A stretch of DNA of 64,000 nt from Maniola hyperantus (Eukaryota > Arthropoda > Insecta > Lepidoptera > Nymphalidae), in the NCBI RefSeq assembly GCF_902806685.2, contig NC_048546.1, forward strand, positions 6,572,001 through 6,636,000, read 5' to 3'. Below the pieces are notes generated by a model. It ran no database searches. It was not told the DNA's origin and saw nothing but the letters and a program-made list of their open reading frames with translations. This document shows, one piece after another, positions 52,788-64,000 of this stretch; positions within the stretch are counted from its first letter, which is position 1, and each line of letters opens with the position of its first letter. The position numbers and the translations under genes were made by a program.

Positions 52788-53589
52788 AAGTCTATAATTA
52801 AAAAAAGGAGCCACGCTGGGCAGTTGGGCACGCTCCCATCGCAAGTTGTGTATGTTCCGGGCTTTACAAAGAATGCATCACCGATCGCAACATGCACGTA
52901 AAGCAGGAAGGAATGTCATAACATCAAACATCTAAAATATGTCAAGCCTACCATTCAGCTAATGGTGATCATGGGAAAACAAAAAAATATTTGTCAACGA
53001 TGTCCGCGCTAATGTGTAACCAAGCGCGCCGGGCGGCGGGCGGCGGGCGACGGCGGGCGGGTGACACGGAAACTCTCTTCACACACGTTTGACCCCCAAC
53101 AAAGGAGTTCTGTTTGTCTTGGATCGCTACTAAAATATTGAAACGAGGGCCAAGTGCGTGCTTGTCTCCGCGACCAAGCGTTTACCTCAATTTTCACAGC
53201 ACCACCAAAAGATAAGCTATGCGAAGCTGCGTGCGACTAAAAATATATATTAGATGCGATTTGTGCTTAGCAACAAACAACCAGATAAATACCATAGGTA
53301 CAGAGAAGCTTATTGTTTCTTGTCTTATTTGAAGAAAAATCAAGGCCTTTGATTTGAGAAAAGATATAACTTAGTAATATTAATGTTCTATTGACAGAAT
53401 TTCGTCCACGGTAGTCAATTTCAAGGGAGACTAGCCTGACCATCACTATATACCTATGTAGGAGATAGGTAAGTATTGTATTATAATAAGATTTAGATGT
53501 TTTACTGATATTACAGAATGATGATCAAACATGGCTGCACTCTCAATCTCGTTGCACTCGTAGTCCAATGGGATGCGTAGAGGGAAATA
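52788..53589. other. CGG-rich tract at 53022-53062, otherwise unannotated
   Basis: GCGCGCCGGGCGGCGGGCGG and the following CGGCGGGCGGG form a ~40 bp GC island in AT-rich DNA. A 62-codon minus frame across it follows the composition. Confidence 0.4.
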
Positions 53590-53668
53590 TCCCACACCAG
53601 GTTAGCGTGGGGGCTGTGTGGGTGTGCGGGGCGTCCCCACCCCGATTGCTACCTCAACCTGTCGCGTA
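53590..53668. mobile_element. GC-rich MITE, right part
   Basis: 'cccacaccaggttagcgtgg', GGGTGTGCGGGGCGTCCCCA and 'attgctacctcaacctgtcg' CGTA match the family's core and right end. The left end is degraded. Confidence 0.72.
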
Positions 53669-54223
53669 CTGTACCTATATACTTTCCGAGGCATGAGCTG
53701 CTACTGAGAATTTCTCGACAGAAATACCCAACTTTTTAGCCCAAGCTTAGCTTTGAATTTAGTACCTAACTAATTATGATTCACGGTCGTATAAGTTACC
53801 CAGTAGACTAATGAGGCAGTGAAATGGCAATATGATGGCTATAGTACATCTTGAAGTGTCCTCAAGCCTTGTTTCCGGCGAGCGTCTCACGGTACTGTTT
53901 GTACGCCACGGTATTCGGTTCACCGTCGAGGCGTCCGGCGGAGTTCACCGGCCAGTGCGAAATGTCCGGCTCACTGTGTACACTACAGAAACTACAGGTA
54001 GAGTAGTGACTAGTGAGCCACTCGTCGCGGAAATATCCAGTGGCTTTAGGGAATTTTCCCACACTGTTCAGCTTTTAAATGACTAGTCACGTAGCTGTTT
54101 AACTATATTTTCTTTTCTCGAATAATATGCAAGCTTGAATTTTCACGGTATTTCTTTCTCGTAAATAAGTAGGTAAGTAAGTAGGTACTATCTATGCAAC
54201 GCTATTTTCATCGTATTAAATAC
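53669..54223. other. No gene supported; 84-codon ORF at 53832-54086
   Basis: The frame (MMAIVHLEVSSSLVSGE..., ending VQLLND) lies in a GC-richer patch with an overlapping 66-codon minus frame. No domain was recognised. It could be an exon, but nothing else supports that. Confidence 0.2.
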
Positions 54224-54413
54224 TAGCTGATGCCCGCGACTTCGTCCGCGTGGATTTAGGTTTTTAAAAATCCCGTGGGAACTCGTTGATTTTCCGGGAT
54301 AAAAAGTAGCCTATGTCTCCAGGTCTTTGCCTATACCCATGCAAAAAATCACGTCAATCAACAAACCCATAAACCAACAAACAAATACACTTTCGCATTT
54401 ATAATAAGGGTAC
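54224..54413 (-). mobile_element. Lep1-type Helitron, well preserved
   Basis: ACTAGCTGATGCCCGCGACT at the left, 'tcgtccgcgtggatttaggt', 'aaatcccgtgggaactcgtt', and 'acactttcgcatttataata' at the far end: a complete minus-strand copy. Confidence 0.9.
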
Positions 54414-54636
54414 CTACTGATAACATGTTACGGCGCTGTCTTGCTGACCTCTGCTGTGTCTGCCTTTGGATGTAATCGTTGCGACTGAATTAGTTTTGAA
54501 AAAATACGCCTCTTGAGGTTCTAGTATGACTACTTGACTAGCGTCCTGCGCGTCTAGCGAGTATAGCTTCTTTAGTGTGCTGTCAACTCACTCATTATTT
54601 TCAAGGTAGGTACTAATTTTTATATTAAAAAATAAG

Positions 54637-54850
54637 TGATTTCCGCGACTTCGTCCACATGGATTTAGGTTTTAGAAAAGTTCTTAGAGAACTCTTTCAT
54701 TTTCCGTGTCAAAAAGTAGCCTATGTCCGTATATGGGATGCAATATCTATATGTAACAAATAGACGTGTCCGCAACTTTGCCTACGCGGGATTAGTTTCT
54801 TTTATAATCCCGTGGCAAATCTTTGATTTTCCAGGACAAAACCAGCAGTG
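54637..54850 (-). mobile_element. Two fused Lep1-type copies
   Basis: First copy 'tttccgcgacttcgtccaca' to 'gtatatgggatgcaatatct'; second begins 'gtgtccgcaactttgcctac' near 54764. Both are diverged. Confidence 0.78.
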
Positions 54851-55937
54851 AAATATCTCGTAAAATTTTTTAGCTATTGAGTTCACGTAGCAACCATAAC
54901 GGAAACAGACTCCTATAATTTAGTATCGAATAATCCCATTCCAATAATTGCCACATGGGGCCGATGTCACGAGAGCCATGACCAATTAGGCGGGCGCCTC
55001 ACTGCACCGATGGCTCAATAAATCAATAATTAAAGTGTCCATCTACTACAAATGCTGATTTATTCGCACCTCTTGGCCACGACCGCCTCCGAACGTCGCG
55101 TGAGCTTAATACCTTACCTCGAAGTCGTCTACGAACTAAAAATGTGTTGTACCAATAATTATGGCTTAGAGATATACCTACCTAACCAGTGGTAAAATAT
55201 TTTGACCATTCAAAAGCACTTGTAACAGTTTACTTACTTAAATAAAAGGATATTCTAAAACATACTTATTCTATTTTATCATTTTCCTTTTCACAGCATT
55301 TGTAAGTGAAATACTTAGGGTTTCGTTTTTCCTTTTGAGGTACGGAACCCTAAAAATGGTTTCTTGTGAGGAATAGGTATAGGTACGTTATACTCGGTTG
55401 TCGTCATCCAATTTTATGGTTAGACATGTCTCTTGTATTAATTTTCCCAGAATATGAAATTGTGACAACTTGGAATCAAACTTTTAAATTTTTCGAGTTT
55501 CGCTAAAGCACAGAAATAGAAAATTGTAGCGATGGTGCCATTTCAGCTTGACGACTTGTGGAGCTATTTCAGTTATTCTGGGTTTTCTACACATATTGTC
55601 ATATCTGTGTGGTTTCTAATTTCTATATTTTATAAAATAGGTACCTGTGCCTACCTACTCTAGCATAACAGCAAACCACCGCAGCAAACAGTATAATATT
55701 GGTGAAGAACTTTCTTGTTAATTTTTCTCTAATCAGTACAAAGTGAAGGATTAGGAACGATTTATGTAAGTATCTAATCTATTTATTAACATCTTTCTGA
55801 ATTGTACTGGGCTGAGTTTCACAAACAAACACACTGTCTTAGTTTGCTCAGCGCATTAGATACGGCGAGTACTTAACTGCAAGACGGTCGGTACCTGCAG
55901 GTACACTTGTCGCAACCATTTAGCTTTTGAATTTTTC
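54851..55937. other. Candidate regulatory block 54950-55135; rest unannotated
   Basis: 54950-55135 is non-repetitive and has AATAAATCAATAATTAAAG, GCTGATTTATTCG and AATAATTATGG (homeodomain-type cores). 55320-55356 is a fragment with TGAGGTACGGAACCCTAAAA. No gene. Confidence 0.3.
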
Positions 55938-56335
55938 ACATCATCATCATCATCGTCATCATACTCAACCCATCGCAGGCTCACTGTTGAGCACGGGTCT
56001 TCACTCAGATGAGTAGTGATTTGGCCATAGTCCACTACGCTGGCAAAGTGCGGATTATTTTGGCAGACATGGCGAGAACATTATGTAGAAATCTCAGGAA
56101 TGCAAGTACCTATTGGCAGACTTCATAGGTACGCGAGAACAATATAATATAGAAATCTCAGAAAATGCAGGTTTTCTCACGATGTTTTCCGTCAGCGTAA
56201 ATGCAAGTGATCTTTAATTACTTAAATTGCATTTAACTCCGAAAAGATAAAGGTGCGTGCCCGGGATCGAAGTCAAACCCCCGACCTTCCGAATAAGAGC
56301 CCGATGTCTTAAACACTAGCCTATCACAGCATTTA
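55938..56335 (-). mobile_element. tRNA-derived SINE with internal duplication
   Basis: Starts CATCATCATCATCGTCATCA (tail), then 'gagcacgggtcttcactcag', and ends with the B-box ('cgtgcccgggatcgaagtca') and 'cttaaacactagcctatcac' (A-box region). A segment beginning 'ttggcagac' and ending 'agaaatctcag' is present twice (near 56069 and 56114). Confidence 0.87.
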
Positions 56336-57486
56336 CACATACCATTATAAAATCATTGTCAACATGACGCACAACAAATCTTTTAATTGCTCATTCCCCA
56401 GCAAGTCCTTAAACAACAATTGACATAAGTTCCTGAGTACCTCCACGCCGTCAGTGAATGGCCCTCGAGAGTCGAGTCGCCTGTCGTATAGTCATGATAA
56501 TTTTGAAATTAATGGAAATTAAAAGACATCAAATCTTACGCACAATCATTGAACAGTGGCGTCAGAGCAGCGCCTGGCCGGCGACAGCTCTCAGTCAGCT
56601 GGAGGGCCCTCGGCGAGGCTGCGAGTGTTTTCATACTCACACACTGCACGAACGTGTTAATTCGTAGACACTTTGTTTTTTTTCCGCGGTGATCGACGTC
56701 TGTGGGAACGTTTTTGGGTGCCTTCGTTAGGAGTAGGTACCTACTCCATGCTGTAACAAGCAAACAGTCCGAATAACTTCACATATCGCTCCCGCGTTAA
56801 GTAGTCGCACGCTCGTCGTATTTACTACGGTTCTTTATTTATAATTGGCGATAGAGTCGCCCGATTATTGTGCACCGATGGCTAGAAGCGGGTTATAAAA
56901 ATCATTTTTGTTTCCAATTTGAGCGTCATTGTCTGCGAGACGTGAAAGTCACCAGTGGCGCCGACACCAATAAAACAGTCGGAAACGCTGCGCACGCGCG
57001 GCGGAGTAGCGGCCGACCGTTAATATCCCTGAGTGATGTTCGGTCATACGTAGCGGCTATCGTTTGGTGCTCGATGATATCCAGAGTCCAACATTGAGAT
57101 AATATCGAGGCGAGCTGGCCATATATTACACTGACAGTTTAACAATAAAGCAGGATATCTGTTAGCGCCGGTGCGCCCCTGGAGAGTTACCGAAGTGGAC
57201 GACAAATGGAAGCCGGGATGAACCCTCACCTTGCAATATTGTGCTTTGTTATGACGGAAAATATTTTATCAGCGCACACCAATCATTTTGCATTTTATAA
57301 TGGCTCGGCCGAAGAAAAGGCGCCGCGGGGTGTCTGAATTGCACTATAACTCGTTAAATACGGAGACGAAAACTCTAGCTTTGTTGGCACGTTCAAATTG
57401 AAATTGTTAATTTATATAGTCGTTTATATATGGATGCAAAAAGATAACAGCCTGTTGGAGTTTAACTAAGTAATTCTATTGAGGAA
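56336..57486. other. GC-richer single-copy block, no gene called
   Basis: 56440-57400 resembles none of the repeats and is richer in GC (GGCCCTCGGCGAGGCTGCG, ACGCTGCGCACGCGCGGCGG, GAAGAAAAGGCGCCGCGGGG). Overlapping ORFs of 60-75 codons on both strands (56458, 56536, 56870, 57044) show no domains. This is the largest repeat-free block in the window and the best place to look for a promoter, 5' untranslated exon or conserved enhancer. Confidence 0.35.
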
Positions 57487-57641
57487 CGGTATCCTATCAA
57501 TTCAACGACATCAAACGAGTCGCAGGAAACCGCTAGATTTAGCGCGATGCAATACCGTGGTCGGTGGTAGTTCCTAGAAGAGATCTAGGTACAGCAGTGG
57601 ACCTCTGTCGGTTGATGATGATGATGATGATGGTGATGATC
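57487..57641 (+). pseudogene. RTE-type LINE, extreme 3' end
   Basis: 'caacgacatcaaacgagtcg' (DIKRV), 'gtggtcggtggtagttccta', 'gtacagcagtggacctctgt' and tail GGTTGATGATGATGATGATG. Only the last ~40 codons remain. Confidence 0.83.
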
Positions 57642-58495
57642 CTATCACTGTAGATCAACGATGTAACTGACAAGGTTAATTTTCTTCTATAAAACCTTAC
57701 AGGAAAATTTACTTACCTTACTTAGGTACCTAATTTTATTAAACATCTGTTTTCTAGTATCCGCAAGCTACTAATCTATTAGGTGCATTCACTGCATTGT
57801 ATCGTTCAATGAATAAATCACAATAGATAAAATTGAATTCTTAATAAGATTTACATAAACAGTGTGCAATGGCAGCGCTATTATAATGCTATAACGCACC
57901 TATAACGCTTGTAAAACAATAGAGAATAGACCAACGGGTCCTCCCACCTCCCACGTTCGTCGCAGACACGCGCAGGATCATGCTAATCGCTCCTAATCAC
58001 AGCCCGATCGAGAGCTGATTCACCTCAGACCCTGTATATCTAATGTTTATTTACCAATCACTATAGTTAATACCAACTGTGACCATAAATGGAGATATAT
58101 TTGTCTAGTGTCGCTCTCAATTAGTGGGTGACGGCGAATCGACGCTATATGTGGTCGCTGTTAGCGTTGACTTTCGGAGTTATATTTTTGTTAATGTCAA
58201 ACACAAATGTAAGACTATTATTGATGTTTGCTTCCTTAATTTCCTTTACCGCCTTTTATGGTAGCATGGTATCACGGTAGGTACATTCTTTCAAGGGGAT
58301 ACGCAGACCCTTAGGAAGGTATAGTAAATCTACCGTTTTATCTCTCTTGTGAAGAGAATGACGTTCAGCTTTCGGAGAAAAGTAAGATGTACCTACCTAC
58401 CTATAGTAAAATAGAGCCTATAATTTATTATAATTATATTATTTCTACCCCCTTACTAATGATAATAATTACTACTATCTATACCTACTATCGAA
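57642..58495. other. Candidate regulatory block 57940-58210; rest unannotated
   Basis: Non-repetitive 57940-58210 has GCTCCTAATCACAG, TGTTTATTTAC (forkhead-type), GTTAATACC and TGTGACCATAAA. No ORF with a domain. Confidence 0.3.
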
Positions 58496-58790
58496 TCACT
58501 GCTCGACTCTCCTCCATATGTTACCAACGACTGCTCTCATATTTCGGCCACATCATACGGCGGGGCGGAGGACGACAGCTTAGAAAAGCTAATACTTAGT
58601 GACTGACAACACGGAGGGCAAAAGAGCGAGAGGCCGCTCACCAAATAGGTGGTCACAGACCAGTTAAAGGGATCCAGCAGGTGTGAATTTTATTTGTAAA
58701 AATGGCCACCAACAGAAGCCGGTGGAAACAGATAAGCCATTCGAGGGAAGTTTGCCAGGACCACGATCTTCAGCAATGAAGGAACGACCG
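58496..58790 (+). pseudogene. Reverse-transcriptase element C-terminal remnant
   Basis: The plus frame reads RITARLSSICYQRLLSYFG, HIIRRGGGRQL, then stops and a shifted ATNRSRWKQISHSREV ending in QDHDLQQ. The RLxxICxxRxLxYFGHIxRR and NRxxW patterns are typical of the C-terminal domain of insect non-LTR elements. Catalytic RT is absent. Confidence 0.72.
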
Positions 58791-61329
58791 GAGAGAGAGA
58801 CTCGTACTACTTATTTATAAAACTAAAAATGACACGCGTTGTTACAAAAATATATAAGTCAGCAGGATGGGTGACGCCACTCGGATGCTATTGAATCTGG
58901 CCAGTGACCCCCTGTCCACCGAAAAGCCGCTAAGCCGGTCTTCTACTTTAAAACGAGCTAGCAAGATGTATACTTACTTATTATACAAGACAATTAACAT
59001 CTGACCTCCGCGATCTGACGGAGATAAAACAGTAGCAATACTAATTTCGCATGCAAAAATTTTATAATATTTGTTTTACCCACCTAACAGAATTTGGTAC
59101 CTAGCTACTAATTTTGTTTCATTTTTATAAAAATCCCAATATTGTATTTGACTTGGTTTGACCAAATCATCATCGGATTCAGTGCTTCTATGCTAAGGCT
59201 GAATATAAAAAAATCAATTAGGTAAGTATTAAGTATCGGTTGCCTGTCACAACAAACCACCATGCAGATGCATAGCTATTAGCTACAGATTAAAAAAATA
59301 CCACACTATGCTACACATATTATAAAGACTACCTACCATCAAAATCTAAAAATGGCCACCGATGCGTCGAATGTCGATTCCTGAAATCAAAAATGCTATT
59401 GCAAAAACGTGCTCCGGCGCAGGTGCATGATGGCATGTTGAGGGGCGATGGACGAGGGGGGGATTAAGGTGGCGCCCGGTGGCTGGTCCGCCCAACTCTT
59501 TGTTTACGTAACGCCCCCACTCATTACACGAATGAGCTGTTTCCTAATCCGCAACTTAGGGCTTGGGCAGACAACGCGCGACACACGACCGACAATGCTT
59601 CTTCTCGGTTAGGGCAATACCATCTCAACTAGGGCTAGGGCAATACTCTCTCGTCTAGAGCTAGGGTATAATACACATCGACAACAGTCTAAACACGGCG
59701 TTTTCGCCAGCGCTATTGAGGTGTCCGATTTCATACGTCACCTAACATGAATTCATACTATACGGTCTCAGGAACGCACAGAACAGTCAAGTCAGACAAA
59801 CCCCTACGTCCTAAATGTCATCCTTAGCCAAGGTTCGAGCATCGCAGGAAGCGTCCTTAGGACGACATTTCTTTGAACTCATTCGAGCCTCCTAGAAGTT
59901 GAAATATAACGAATTGAAGGTATGAAGACGTTCACATTGGGAAGTGGCTGACAGATCACACAAATTGTACACGCGTTCAATGCGATGTTCTGCTGCGCCG
60001 TGAACCGTCTGTAGTCACGCTTTGTTTTTATCCAGACCTTTAAAGCAGACAAAAAAATTGCCTTGGTCGATGTGAAAGTTGTGGACAGGACAGTTGTTGT
60101 GGTTGTGGAGGTTTAATTATTTTGAATTTAAGCTGATTTTAATGAAGTCATATTGTATCCTTTTTTAGTGAGCTTCAATTAACGCTATTAAATTTTTAAA
60201 TTAAACTTATGCTTAAAACTTTTTCAAACAAGTTCCGTCGATGATGCAGATTTTATTTTTTGTGGTCCTTGCTAGACTTTTTAAACCTTTAAATTTTTTA
60301 TTTCATTTTGTGAAGAATGTATAGATATCAGCTCTGCGTGAGTCACGCTTGTTAAGTAGGTACTTAAGTACTTAATTAGATCCAACAATCTCAATACCTA
60401 AGTACATACCTATAAGTACCTATTTTTTTTTAAATGTTCCATAAACGTTACAGGCGCAGCGTAGGTACCTATTGAGCCTTTTTTTGATGATCAGCGTAGA
60501 GCCTGGTCTTACTATAGGTACCTACCTACCTATTACGGAAACAACTTCGATGAATTATTAAGTATATAGTAGAGGATTATAAAAATACAGTTCACAAATG
60601 CAGGTCTCAGGTCTCTAAATAATAAAACCGGTTTTGTGAAAGCACCATTTCAACTTACAGTAAAATTGGAACTGGATGATGCCCGGCATTAAAATTTAAA
60701 TACATTTTGAAAATTATAATAAGAGGAAGCGTTATTATCGATATAGAACCCAATACATTATTTTTTATTTTTCTCTGTCTGTCTGTGCACCCATCACGCT
60801 TAACTGCTGAACGGATTTGAATGCAATTTATGGCACAGAAACATAGCTAATGCACTAAGTATGCTACCATTTAGAATTTTTCAACATTTAGTCTTACCTA
60901 TGCATGTAGTAGTAGGTAGGTACTCGTGTGGTAGTACTGAGTAGTAGCATGGTATTTATCCCGAAAAACAATACCTAGGGCTCTTTCGGGATAGCGAATG
61001 AAAATTTTAATTATTCATATTTGTCTATGGGATAGGTAGATAGGTACTTACTTAGTAAAATTAATTTAGTGAAATAAACACAATTTTATAAGCACGATTG
61101 AAAGTAATACGATGAATCATAGAAGCAGAAAAGCGCACGTGGCCCAAGCTCACAGTTAGTGGGTAACGGAATAAAACTGACGTCACTTATATTAATATTG
61201 CATACAATTTCAAAGCAGCATACCTATTGCAGTTAGTGAAAAAGTATAATCATAGGCACTACTCAGTTTCTTGGGGGCTTATTGTTTGGTCAGGTTTGAA
61301 ACCCTAGCCTAGTAAATAATAAATAAATA
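58791..61329. other. No gene; single-copy-looking block 59400-59560
   Basis: 59400-59560 is GC-richer, with GGGATTAAGG, TTTGTTTACGTAA and CCTAATCCG (K50-homeodomain and forkhead-type words). 60760-60960 has GTCTGTCTGTGCACC and 'gctgaacggatttgaatgca', words seen in Helitron-like repeats. The remainder is AT-rich with many TAGGTACCTACCTA tracts. Confidence 0.35.
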
Positions 61330-62249
61330 GGAGTGCCGCAAGGAAGCGTCCTCGGACCGTTATTATTCTTAATTTATATTAATGACCTACCTAGTGTAAC
61401 TAAAATGACTGTTATTTATTCGCTGACGACATATCTATAATCATGACATGTAGCAATAAAAATAATATTTGGAATTATGAAAATGACATTAACAATGAAT
61501 TATACTGTGGTAAATTGGTTGCAGGATAATAACCTTCAAGTTAATATTAAAAAAACCTCCTTTATACAATTTAGCGTAGGTAACCGTTCTATAACTACAA
61601 CCTTAAGATAAACTATACAGATACCCAAATAGAAGAAGCTCAGCAGGTTAAATTTTTAGGAGTACTATTAGATAAAAATCTAAAGTGGAAAGAGGACGTC
61701 GACATAGTATGCAAAAAAATTCATAAATATGTTTATGTGTTATATAGATTACGCAAAACAGCATTGCCAAGTACGGTATTGGCAGCTTATCACGGCTATG
61801 TCGCATCAGTTCTTCGATATGGACTCATACTGTGGGGAAACTCTAGTGAGGCTTACAGAGCTTTCATAGCTCAAAAGAGATGCTTGAGAGCTATGACAGG
61901 AGCTTTTTACTTAGATTCATGTCAACCATTAATTTAAAAAATTACGTATTCCTCCCACTTCCGTGTATGTATATATATGAAATCTGTATCTTTGTGAAAC
62001 AACGTGATGATCTATTTACAAAGGCAAAAGATATTTATCCAAGGAATACAGAAACGGTGATAGACTGGTGATTGAACATAGGTTTACAGTGCATCTTACG
62101 GAAAATGTAGTTATGTCATGTGTATAAAAATATGTAATAAACTACCTCCAGGATTACGGGTATTACCCCTCCAACGATTTAAGAAGGATCTTTTTAAGTG
62201 GCTTATAGATAAATGTTTTTATTCAATCAATGAAATGTTGGCACAGTAG
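61330..62249 (+). pseudogene. Decayed Jockey/CR1-like reverse transcriptase
   Basis: This is the only fragment here with RT catalytic motifs. GVPQGSVLGPLLF-IYINDLP is at 61330-61392. One frame over, FADDISII at 61419-61442 is the FADD catalytic motif, with two Mg-binding aspartates. It is followed by NWLQDNNLQVNIKKT and, after another shift, KFLGVLLDKNLKWKEDV and AYHGYVASVLRYG-LILWGN. The frame breaks again near 61935; a last segment MCIKICNKLPPGLRVLP to MLAQ* spans 62118-62249. At least three frameshifts plus a stop disable it. Only the second half of the RT and the C-terminus remain; endonuclease and N-terminal RT are gone, as in a 5'-truncated insertion. Confidence 0.85.
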
Positions 62250-62489
62250 GTTAAGTTGACTCTGATAATATATAATATAGAATTAAACTTGACTTAGATT
62301 GTAAAAATAATTAAAATTTAATGAATTTAACTATGCTAATAATTTAGAATTTTATTAATTGTGTTATAATAGAAAAAATTTTGCATGCCAGAATGGCCGA
62401 TAATTACCTAATAGCCCTTAGTTTAAGTTGAGGAAAATCCATAAACTATCACCGCACTACAATACAAAATACCAATTCTCTGTCTCCCA
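62250..62489. other. Likely 3' flank of the LINE; nothing else
   Basis: AT-rich, with no poly-A tail identified. Confidence 0.35.
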
Positions 62490-62676
62490 ACGCTGCGCCT
62501 TCTGGAGCGATGGCGCCATTCCAGCGCCTTGAGACCCCAACATCTATCGGTTTTCCGAACTGTGTGCCCTGCCCATTGCCACTTTAACTTCGCAACCCGT
62601 TGAGCTACGTCTCCTCTACGATCTCCTCATTTCTGATTTGTTCACGTAGAGAAACTTCGAGCACTTGAAGTCGGTT
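62490..62676 (-). pseudogene. RTE-type LINE coding fragment, minus strand
   Basis: Complement carries 'gaagtttctctacgtgaaca', 'aaatcagaaatgaggagatc', 'cgggttgcgaagttaaagtg' (RVAKLKW), 'gcaatgggcagggcacacag' and 'tggggtctcaaggcgctgga' (WGLKALE). It is the segment just upstream of the tails at 23548 and 41585. CTTGAAGTCGGTTAAAAAG follows at 62657-62678. Confidence 0.8.
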
Positions 62677-63461
62677 AAAAAGGGCCAAATACAATTTAAA
62701 AACTTCAAAATTTTGGCGACTGGGCTGAAGGAATAGGTAGGTACCTCTATAAGAGAAAAGCGGTGGATATTCCAAAGTTGAAGGACTTTGATTGCATATA
62801 ATAGGTATAGGTGGAGAAATATATCTACCTATTAGACTATGGTAAAGCTTATTAAGATCTGTATCGCCTCAAAGATGAATAAATTAAACTAAAATCTAAG
62901 AATTGGTCAAGGAAGTAGGTACGGAGTACCTATAACCGCAAACTAAAAGAGTGGGAAATAAAAAAGAACAGGTACGTGACACAACAACACCGTGGGCGAG
63001 CAACTGAACAAAATAGGCGCCAGTGATTACGAATCACATAAATTCATAAAAAAAACTGGATTGACTTGTTTAGGCACCTAATTTAAAGTCACTGTAGAAT
63101 ATGTAGGTACATATAATATAGATCGTAGGTAGAGATACGGAAGATGATAAAATGTACCTACTTAGACTAAAATTGTGCTCATTGCACAAAACTTGTGGCT
63201 TCTGGCATAGGTCAAATAAATCACGGAAACCGCAAGAAATGATAAAAAATAATCAAATATCTAACTAAATTCAGACTTGTGGTAAGTATAGGTACGTGGG
63301 AAATGTATAGGTACCTACCACTACCTACAGGGAAAGTTATACTTATACGGCTCGTCTTTTCGGGGCACTACCGTCACACGAGTAGATATGTGCTACCGTG
63401 CCTCCTGAGTTTTATACGAGTACCTACCTATTGAAAATGAAAATTTCATATAGGTAGGACA
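62677..63461. other. No gene recognised
   Basis: AT-rich with dense TAGGTA/TACCTA tracts. Confidence 0.45.
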
Positions 63462-63566
63462 TCATGGTGCCACTTTTGGGAACATCAAGACTCTACCACC
63501 GGTTCGGAATGAAGATCCTACTGAGAAGAGCCAGACGAAACTCAGTAGTGCTCTTTTTTGTTTAAA
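63462..63566 (+). mobile_element. LINE-type 3' tail repeat (CTACCACCGGTTCGGAA)
   Basis: 'catggtgccacttttgggaa', CTACCACCGGTTCGGAATGA and 'cgaaactcagtagtgctctt' followed by T/A-rich sequence are characteristic of a very common lepidopteran retroelement 3' end. Confidence 0.65.
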
Positions 63567-64000
63567 AAAAATTAAATATGCAATACAAAAGCCATGTAAC
63601 TATTAGGTATACCTACATTCTACATACTACCTGGTGGGCTGCTGGATGCAAAGCCAACCGTTTCCATGCAACCGTTTTTAAATTAAATTTTTTAATTTAA
63701 TTAATGGTGAATTTAAGAATATATTTGAATTGTTGTTTTTATTTTTATGTTGTCGCACCTACTAAAATCTGCCCAGAATGCACAAAGCTTATTTCACACT
63801 ATGGGATATGAATTAGGTATAGTCAGGTCAAAATAGACATTCAAGGTTACAATAATTCGCATAGGGCTAAAAATTGGTATACGAATGTTGGGAACACCAA
63901 TGCATAAATGAATTGTGAAAAGTCCCCATCGATTTATATAGATGTTCTCTATGATGTGTAGTGCAAATAAGCTTAATAGATGGGTAAACTCTGATTTGAC
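63567..64000. other. No gene recognised
   Basis: AT-rich to the window end. Confidence 0.45.

Overview
This window looks like intergenic or intronic DNA from a lepidopteran (moth or butterfly). It is AT-rich, full of GTAGGTA/TACCTAC microsatellite tracts, and almost every recognisable block is a TE type widespread in Lepidoptera: Lep1-like Helitron ends, GACT-type Helitron ends, tRNA-derived SINEs with TGATGA tails, RTE and Jockey/CR1 3' ends, GGCCAAGTGCGAGTC repeats and many TIR/MITE elements. I found no host gene I would defend. Nearly all open frames are short and fall inside repeats or are not supported by recognisable domains.

Layout. 1-9.5 kb: SINE, Lep1 and MITE copies with single-copy-looking DNA between them. 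9534-10033: a 500-N assembly gap. 10034-16258: head-to-tail tandem array of a ~760 bp unit. Most units end in a hairpin followed by CTAG|T, as a Helitron does, and the array carries dozens of AAGATGGCGGC-type (YY1/Pho-like) motifs. 16.3-25.5 kb: a 296 bp MITE, a weak exon-like ORF, SINEs, GC-rich MITEs and RTE remnants. 25.5-26.8 kb: a foldback element, a Jockey-type LINE 3' end and a Helitron. 28059-30266: two 1084 bp Harbinger-like elements in opposite orientation, 40 bp apart, forming a ~2.2 kb near-perfect palindrome; each has CTG target duplications and a broken Myb/SANT-like reading frame. 30.3-47.5 kb: Helitrons, SINEs and RT fragments mixed with non-repetitive, motif-rich blocks. 47513-49166: a 1.65 kb TIR element of a type I cannot classify, with a ~20 bp motif repeated in both orientations and a nested Harbinger-like MITE. 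49-64 kb: more SINEs and Helitrons, GC-rich single-copy blocks (56.4-57.4, 57.9-58.2 and 59.4-59.6 kb) that may be regulatory, a decayed non-LTR reverse transcriptase (61330-62249) and LINE tails.

How the parts relate: SINEs and RTE LINEs share the same TGATGA-type 3' tail, which fits RTE machinery mobilising the SINEs. At least three Helitron families use the same CTAG|T end rule with different hairpins. Two distinct elements (1084 bp and 167 bp) share the CTG target duplication expected of PIF/Harbinger. The most unusual structures are the tandem Helitron-like array, the paired Harbinger palindrome and the 1.65 kb subterminal-repeat element. All calls come from reading the sequence; no database search was possible.
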